Positions 56,931 through 64,000 of a stretch of 64,000 nt of DNA are shown here, in pieces. This stretch comes from Amyloporia xantha. Taxonomy: Eukaryota; Basidiomycota; Agaricomycetes; Polyporales; Adustoporiaceae. Location: the NCBI GenBank assembly GCA_036971615.1, contig JAYKKR010000011.1:310001-374000 (forward strand). The letters are read 5' to 3'. The position numbers and the translations under genes are program-made. Under the pieces are notes generated by a model, which was not told where the DNA came from, ran no database searches, and saw only the letters and a list, made by a program, of their open reading frames with translations. The stretch's first letter is position 1. Each line of letters starts with the position of its first letter.

Positions 56931-59400
56931 AAGAACGATAAGGAGCGATATGTGGGCGCTGTGAGCTCCGATGAAGCGTGCATCAGACCACAGTTATCGC
57001 AAACTTCCCAGCTCTTTACTTACCTCTGGAATTTAGAGCGACTCCCTATGGTCTTCTGATGAGTGTTGCTGTCAATGATGTGGCTGAAAGGAAATCCTGA
57101 CTCAAAGGCGCGTCCGCACGTCAATGATAAACATTCTTCGTTATTTTCGTCTACCATCAGGTCCCTGAAAGGAGCAAGTGGCCCATCCGGATTGTAAGTT
57201 CTGTAGCTTCCGTGCTGATTTGATCCTACTGTAGCCGGATCCTGCAATCATTTGGGGTGCACCATGGAATCACCCCAACACAGCTACTCTGTGAAACAGA
57301 AATTGCTCACAAAGGGTTCGCCTGTTACCCTTACTTTCAGGGGTTCTCTGTCTTGATAAATGAACTTTTAGTGTTATGTCTTCGTCGCCACCGGAGACCG
57401 ACGCGCGCGCGCCATTGATATTTCAGCGAAATCTCAACGTTCAATATCCATCTATTCAACAACACTATTTCATCCGCTTACTATAGAAAAACAAGTGAGT
57501 TGTTATCCGCTCGGACATATCTGTCAGAGATAATCGACCTGTCGAGCGGATGTGAAGAGAATTCTGCTAGTATTGTCAGACATGAGTTCTCCCCTCCGCG
57601 AACATCCCAGGTGTCCGAAGTGCTACCCTGCAGCTTGAGCTCTGAATGAGACTCACGCATTTGATGTTGTGGTTATGGTGTTCAGCGCCGAGTTCTACTC
57701 GTTGACTGCTTCTCCTTTTGCGCCTATATACTTCGGGATCAGTGTTGTCTGTGCATTGAGTTAACGTTGGTTTTTAAGTCAGTCTTGCCTTTGCAAATAG
57801 TAGAGGGAATGCTCACTTCCGAATGTATGCAGATTTGATCCTGCAGTAGATCGTTAGCTCAATCCAGTGATCAGCGATCAGCGATCGATCGGTTATATAT
57901 TCGAGGACCCCTTCCACTTACTGAAGCGGTGTATCGCGAATACGTTCTTTCCTTCCAATGCCTGCAATGAGGCGTGCCGGAATAAGATCTTACATCCACA
58001 ATACCTTGCCGAATGAGAGTTGTTCGAGTTGACTGCAAACACGATGCAATAGCTAGGTGAAATACTTTTGTGCAGGCAATACAAAGAACATACCGTGACG
58101 CCTGATAAAGTAGCTGGAGTATATAGAGGTGAAATAATGATGAAATGCTGCTAGCGATCTGCAAAGGAATGATGTCGACAGAGATTCTAATTTGCAGACT
58201 CGAAGAGATGAAGGGGATGGCGTGCTTCAGATAATCATTGTGGAGCACTCCCGTCACTTTCTTCTTCATGTTCATGTCGTATCAATTCAGTTGTCAACCA
58301 TAGATGAGACGACCTTACACGCTGCTGGATCACTCATCACATTATTGATATCCGCCAATTGTCAATGGTTTCACGCATCTCCATGATACCTTCCCGATGC
58401 CTGCCTGTGAATTCGCCAGTATCGTCTTATTTCCTTATACATCCCTCAGAGTAGAATTCGCGCCAGCGCGTTGAGCTCGGCGAATTCCATAGGCAGCACG
58501 AGGCCGAATGACGCTGCTAGGCTCGACCTGAGGCGGAGGATAGATTTTGTTCTTGCTGACGTGCATGACTAGATCGATTCGCGCGTATAGCTACACGTTC
58601 GCCGACAGCCGAGACTGAAGGTCTGTATCGAGGCCCGCGACGAGGCACATTGTAAAGTCACGCTGAAATATCACGATCACAGTGCGAAACAGCGATCTAT
58701 ATAACAGGAGGCGAAATACGAGTGCCTTCCTTTTGTCGTGAACATGGACTTTACAATCTGCGCTTGTGTGTTGATTGTCAATATTCTGACGTTGATACTT
58801 GTGACTGGCAGGCGCTATCTCTGCCAACTCCATTGAACAGAGGAGCAACACCCCAGGCCAACGGATGGCCTGAAAGGTTAGCCTACTCCCAGTACGAATA
58901 CAGTGAACGATTATCCAATCTATGAGTGACACGTGAAGAAGTTACATTTTGCTCGGAGGGCCATTACTATTGAACAGTGACCCACGCACTCACAGAAAAG
59001 GACTTATGGTTCCTTGACATTCGGAAGACTGCCATTGTAGATTACGTAGGCTACGTAGGTCCACGCTTCAAGTTGGATAAAGCGACACGCAGTTTAGTGT
59101 ACTTGGCATTCAGAAAGCGGGGGCAGACGCTCCTGTGTGTCGGAAAGTCGGAGACGCGTCGTGAGGCTACCGCATGATATCCGTGATTCGAGACCTGCTG
59201 TTGGTTGCTTCGACAGAGCTTGCTAGATGGCCCATGCAGGCTGCCGGTGAAGTGAATGGTGCCTTGACGAGTTCAGCGCGTTGCGTCATGCTCTGACTGC
59301 AGTTCGAAGTTCGATCTCCGATTAGACTAACAGCGCCGGCGCTCATGAGCATTTTGGTTGGCCCGTCACGTATATGTCACCTTCAGTGAAGCTTCTGTCA
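56931..59400. other. No gene supported
   Basis: Short frames only, longest 58275-57871 minus (134 codons) without motif. A small GATCAGC tandem lies near 57872. I see nothing more to support. Confidence 0.3.
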
Positions 59401-60390
59401 TGGCTCATGGCGGTCTACATAGGTCTGTCATCTCCGCATTTGCCGCATGATTATGCCAGACTGGATGGTAACTTACTTTATCAGTCGGATAAGACAAAGC
59501 ATTAATCGACCTTTGTCTATTTTGCGTACTAGGTTCATACGAGATCTCAACGCCTCATGTCGAGACTCGTGCTGTAGCTCCATGAAGAGGAGAAGGTCAA
59601 TGTGGTATACATGAGGGTGTGGTCACAGTCGTTCACCCATCATTCTTGATCCTTGCACGGTCGCGCAGAGGTGGGTATGAGACATGTGGCCGTACTATCC
59701 TGCCTTAATACTACGCAGTGCTCAGTCAGTGCAGCCGTGTCTTTGCACTTGTGACAGTACATGCAAGGTAAGCACAACTCTCCATGTCCGCTTCGACTTC
59801 ACATTGCCTCCCCCGTATGGTACTCCTTATTGATCACCACAATTTGATCCCTCGTAGACAATGCGGCTGGCATGGCTGAGTTGGACGTCGTTTAATCCGG
59901 ATCTTGAAATTTGGCCAAAGAGCAGCTGCATTAGTGCCGCTCTGAAGATAGAAAACACGGGTCAGTATTGCTTTACGCTTTTAATGAAAACGTAATAATG
60001 CAAATGTGACATACCACAGTATTTATTACACCGGCTAAAGGCAAGTGTTTCGTCCTCATGCGGTAGAACTGTAATAATATCTGCTTATATTAGGCTGTAT
60101 TAGTGGCATTGCAGCTGGGTATCCGGGTCATCGTGTGTTGTATGTGTCACGGCTCAGTGTTACCAACGTTCAGCGGTGTGAGCAGTGCCAGACTCTTCAA
60201 AAAGCATCGACCTCTCAGAAGTGAATGTCGGACGATCCTGGCTGCATTACATCTGGCACATGTCCCTTGGGCTCGCCTGCGCAACTCGGTTATTAGTCTT
60301 TCGCAAGTTCTGCATACATGGTGCAACACGAGGGCACTGCTCGAGCTCCCACAAAACCTCACGACGTAGGTATACGTCCAGACTTGGGCT
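59400..60390 (+). pseudogene. Relic of the gene upstream in block A (copy at right)
   Basis: Counterpart of 28.2-29.09 kb. The segment ILAALHLAHVPWARLRNSVISLSQVLHTWCNTRALLELPQNL is here uninterrupted, unlike the left copy, but upstream exons are broken. Probably the C-terminal end of a lost tandem paralogue. Confidence 0.45.
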
Positions 60391-60391
60391 C

Positions 60392-62025
60392 TCGTCCATC
60401 CAATCATGCTACCAGTGCATGAGAACAACGAACAGCCCGATCCCAAATACCAGCTCATGTGGACAACCAGTATACGCTCTCCGACGGACGTGCGTGATTC
60501 ATGTTTCTACCGTGCTTGAAAGTAGGCTAATAGGCAAATCCTACCCCTGGGCTGTTCTCCTTCAGACGATACCATTGCATACGAAACCTCCGCCATCCGA
60601 GCGCACCGCCCTAGATGCTCTACGTAAGCACGGTCCTTAGACTTGCGGGCGCTGCTGACTCTGTTGCGACTCAGGGCATGACCGTCGTGTCACCGCCGTG
60701 CTATCTTCATCTGTGACACCGTCCAAGAATGACTTTCAATATGATTGGTCTGGCTATGCTCGTCTGATGTGGGACAAGGAGAGCCGGGCGATTCGGGATT
60801 GGAAGGAGGAAATGGATACCTGATTCATATTTGTGAGTCGAGTCTCAATCCCGCTCGTGGTTATTACTCCAGGCGATGAGTAGCCAGCGTAGATTCTATG
60901 CTTATAACACCGTCAAAGGCCGGTCTGTTCCCCGCGGTCGTCAGAGGTTTCATTGTCCCATTCTATGTCCTCCTCAACCCGCAGGTGACCACCCCTTCCA
61001 CGGCCGAAGTGCTGCTCCATATTTCCGCGCAGTTGAGCAGCTTTGCTTTATATGCAAACCATCTCAATTCAACCCACCCGCCTTACTCGGGTTCAGTAAC
61101 CATGTTGTCAACGCCCTCTCCCAGTCGATCGACGATCACAGTCAATAGACTCTGGCTGTCGGCGCTCGTTTGCACTCTCGCCGACGCGTCCATTGCCATC
61201 TGCGTCAAGCAGTGGTTGAATCGCTGCATGGCAGGTGTAACACCCTCCTCTCTCTCTGATCGCTCTGTCGTGAGCACTTGGTACAATCGCCACCAGAATC
61301 TTGACAGAAGGATGGTCGCCGAGATAATCAAATTCCTACCCATTCTCCTGCAAATCTCTCTTGCGCTGTTTCTCCTCGGATTGGTCATCCTGCTGTGGTG
61401 CTTAGAAGACGTAGTAGCTTATGCGATATCGGTGCTCGTCGGCGCTCTGCTGTTGTTCATCCTCATCACTGCAGTGATGCCGGTCATTTTCGATGGCTGT
61501 CCGTACAAATCTCCGCAGGCCTGGGCCCTTGTTTGTTGCGTATTCTTTACTCGGCAGCAACTCATCAATTGGTATGTGTTCTTTCTCGCTGTTGAATAAT
61601 TATTGTGCTGAAAGGCAATCAGGGCCAGTAGACTACGTATTCATAGACGACCATCCTCTGTCCCTTACGCTGGACCTGCAGACTGGGAAGATTATGGTAG
61701 ATCGCCGGATGTAGACGATGCAGACTTGTTAGCAACTGCTGACGATGTCCTTATGGACGACAGCGTCTCCAATTCTTGTATCAAGACCTACATCGCGCGC
61801 ATGCCTATAGCGGATGCTAGCAAAGCGTTGTCCGCGATCATGCGGAGGAGGATCATGAGGGGAAGGATAACGATACCATGCGCCACAGACCACGCCCAGT
61901 TGACGGAGCGTGTTCTCGAGGCTGACACGGATGGGACCAGTAGCGTGACTGATATACTCGAATCTCTCCGGGTCATCGTCGAAATGAACGATTTGATCAA
62001 TGGCCGGGAGGACCTCATTCGGTAA
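60392..62025 (+). pseudogene. DUF6535 gene copy, start lost and early stop
   Basis: Nearly the same as the intact gene at 29090-30780 through all five exons, including the intron borders. Inactivating changes: the start ATG is TTG (ACTTGGGCTCTCGTCC), TGA replaces the TTA codon just before the first helix (GATACCTGATTCATATTT near 60820), and a short in-frame deletion removes the VPEMVVYL region of the last exon (near 61890). The membrane exon itself (60898-61599) is still open with all four helices, so decay is recent. Confidence 0.85.
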
Positions 62026-62499
62026 TGTTACAACAGCATTTGAGTTAAATTATCATACCTAGATGTTTCGGAGAGGTCACTAGCCCCTTGCGTCCCCGGT
62101 CCTCATTACCATGATTTATCGAGTTCTCTGTCACGGAGAGATGCTACTACCAATTCTAGCACTCTGTGTTCTCGGTGTAGTGTATGGAGAATTTAGAAGC
62201 TCTGAGTGCGGAATTTTATACATCATGATCGTGCGAATTATCTGAGGCATCCCCGACTCCGACAAGGAGGAGGGCTTTGTCCATGCACAAACGACCCACC
62301 ATCCGCGACTTCAGTTGTGACGTGAGAGACATCTGTCAAATAGCGTTTCCGATTTTAATCCTATTGGCCGCTTGTTGGCCGCTACGAAATTTTGAATGTA
62401 TGTTACATGGAGTACTGTCGTCTCGAGGCCCGAGATGTATTCTCAGTTGCTATGTGTGTCCAGTTAACGTTGCAATAAGCACACTTCAATGGAGTCGGG

Positions 62500-62900
62500 G
62501 ACTGGTGCTTGCCGCCGCTACGATTGAGGCACGTACCTCGTCGCCGTCCTCCATCGAATCCAGAGCTCCCAGGGGGTCGTCAGGAACCAGAGTAGCCATT
62601 TGACGAGGAACCATTTGATAAACACAGATAGAACTGCCGTGGCATGCAGGGACTCAAGCTGGTGAACTGAGAGCAGATTTCTCCCGCTTAAAGCTCAGAA
62701 TGCGACTCATAAGCGGTTACCCAGGTGTATGACCCTGAATAAGTAGACTCTCTACAAACTTGAAGGTGGCGACTTGCATTGCTGGTGGTGAGAGACAGGT
62801 GGCCACGTGTACGCGTTCTGGCGCGGTGATCGGGATCTCAGATTGTCTTTCTCTCTCATCCTGTGGCGCAGCTCGGATATATAGTGCTCCTGTCTGCGTT
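62500..62900 (+). pseudogene. DUF6535-type C-terminal exon relic (copy 2)
   Basis: Counterpart of 31.04-31.46 kb. The segment CGGGATCTCAGATTGTCTTTCTCTCTCATCCTGTGGCG also matches, reversed, 14.64 kb. Reads DLRLSFSLILWRSS before a stop. Confidence 0.4.
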
Positions 62901-63337
62901 CACTGTTTTGCTACCGTCTGAGGCAGTCACCATGGTTTCAGCGTCTCTATAGCATTGAGCAGTATTCTAGAAGATTATGAACTACTTTCGCGCTTCTCGG
63001 AGCACAGTCACCTTATCCTGTCAGCCGTTTTCAAGTGGCACGCTACGGCGTCGAGAGTAGCTTCAGTCACATCATTCGGAGGTGTTTGCAAGCAATATGT
63101 GCAGTGCTATTCGTGAGATTACTCCTTTCTGCTTGGTCGACGAGCGTGCCATGTGAATATTTTCATCGCGAGACAAAGGATAATGCGCTTACAATTCATG
63201 GGCCCTGCTTGGCGCAACGAATTACTTATTTGTCATGTTGTGGCCCAGAACGTGATTGGATCCACCGTATAGACAAAGCGTACCCCTGAAGACGCGCGGC
63301 CGTGGCCATAGGCCACAGTCAAAGCACGCCTCTCGCC

Positions 63338-63354
63338 CCAATATAAAAGCCGGG
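63338..63354 (+). promoter_or_regulatory. TATA-type core promoter, copy 2
   Basis: CCAATATAAAAGCCGGG, the same as at 31879-31895, about 130 bp before the ATG at 63471. The GGCCGTGGCCATAGGCCACAGTCAAAGC segment just upstream is also conserved and holds a GTGGCC..GGCCAC inverted repeat. Confidence 0.6.
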
Positions 63355-63470
63355 TCTCATGGGCACACTCTCCTCACTCACTTCCAGTCACATAACAGAG
63401 CAGAGTTAAGTTTCTTACCTCCACGCACCTCATTGCGTTTTCTCCTACGCCTTGTCGACATCGCCACACG

Positions 63471-64000
63471 ATGCGCTCTCCGCTCGTCCGCCTCGACTTT
63501 CTGATTCAATCGTCAAAGGTAGTAGCCGGACGCTGTGCAGCATTTGACCCCGCCACGAAACGGACAAGTGCCATGTTGTCTTATTTCTTGTGGCATCTCC
63601 GTTTCCTAACGTTGTTTCATCGTAACAGGTCTTATGCGATGAAGTTTCTATCTCATAAGTGGACCTACGAAAGGTCGCTGGCGGGCTCTCCAAGCGTCAC
63701 TCGAAGTCTGGGCCGACACCACCCTACAGAAACGGAGTCCTCTTGTCACTCACAATTGCACTGATTGGAATCTCTCTGCGGGACCTATTGTCGTGCCTAC
63801 GGCTCTGGCAGAAGCAAAGGATCAAGGATGGCAATGAACCTGTCAAGCGCAAATGGCACTCTTGTACCATCCTGTTACAAGTACAGGTTAGTATTTCATT
63901 ATCGCCCTTTCCACCTACTTGTCTTGCTGACATTCTCGCTCCACAGTGGCCGAGCTCTCCATCAGCTGCATCCCAGTCAGTGAAGAAGAAGATGTAGGTT
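63471..64000 (+). CDS. Unknown gene of block A, copy 2, partial at window end
   Basis: Begins MRSPLVRLDFLIQSSK. It has an intron-like segment ending TCGTAACAG near 63629, a shared frame RWRALQASLEVWADTTLQKR then WNLSAGPIVVPTALAEAKDQGW, and a last intron with donor GTTAGTATTTC (about 63895) and acceptor CCACAG (about 63945) before WPSSPSAASQSVKKK. The gene runs off the window. Compared with 32.03 kb it carries an extra 20-30 bp near 63650, so one copy has an indel. Family not recognised. It could be intact here, but I could not link every exon in phase. Confidence 0.4.

Noticed and set aside
57872..57894. GATCAGCGATCAGCGATCGATCGG as an attachment or origin site
   Set aside because: Short palindromic tandem without flanking repeats or element; no support beyond its own symmetry.
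1..64000. CRISPR arrays, bacterial operons, ribosome binding sites
   Set aside because: No spaced direct repeats of the right kind; spliced genes with GT..AG introns show a eukaryotic genome.
1..64000. tRNA or rRNA genes
   Set aside because: I looked for the conserved TTCGA and TGGC..GG tRNA boxes in register and for long rRNA blocks and found none I could fold convincingly.

Overview
The window looks like nuclear DNA of an agaricomycete (mushroom-forming basidiomycete), most likely a polypore. The evidence is short genes split by 50-100 nt GT..AG introns, codon use of that kind, and families typical of such fungi: DUF6535 membrane proteins, fungal DUF2235 alpha/beta-hydrolases and a bis-haem ferric reductase with a very long insert. 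The species call is inference. No bacterial operons, CRISPR array, rRNA or convincing tRNA were seen.

Left part (1-13 kb) is ordinary gene space with some unknowns: a C/G-rich degenerate minisatellite (1-530), a 753-codon unknown ORF (460-2721, minus), a possible BRCT-like fragment (3.3-3.9 kb, minus), a seven-exon unknown gene (4253-5846), an Rtt106-type histone chaperone (7742-9406, minus), a decayed DNA transposon (about 10.6-11.2 kb), a pair of 70-bp direct repeats (11.47 and 11.71 kb), and an hsp20 gene (12409-13021) whose promoter carries two perfect heat-shock elements and a TATA box.

Middle part (14-26.5 kb) holds a five-exon DUF6535 gene (14989-16892, minus) with a decayed relative beside it (17.9-19.8 kb), a block of repeat-module relics (21-22 kb), and a full-length ferric reductase (23273-26450).

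Right part (28-64 kb) is a mosaic of segmental duplications. Block A (about 28.2-33.9 kb; again 41.3-43.7 kb with an internal deletion, and 59.4-64 kb running off the window) carries a DUF6535 gene. The 29.09 kb copy is intact; the others have lost the start codon, gained a stop or been truncated. Block B (about 34.4-40.2 and 47.7-53.5 kb) carries a relic, a piece of ferric reductase, a degenerate thioredoxin-like gene (plus strand) and a tail-to-tail DUF2235 hydrolase (minus strand). Both B copies still encode apparently complete proteins, but they are strongly diverged, and both thioredoxin-fold proteins have lost the CXXC active site. A further DUF2235 relic lies at about 47.0-47.7 kb.

The most notable system is therefore a repeatedly duplicated, fast-evolving accessory locus. 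It combines DUF6535 four-helix membrane proteins, a Tle1-like serine hydrolase and redox-dead thioredoxin-fold proteins, one of which has 29 tandem heptapeptides. Joint function is not shown by the sequence; the shared block structure is.
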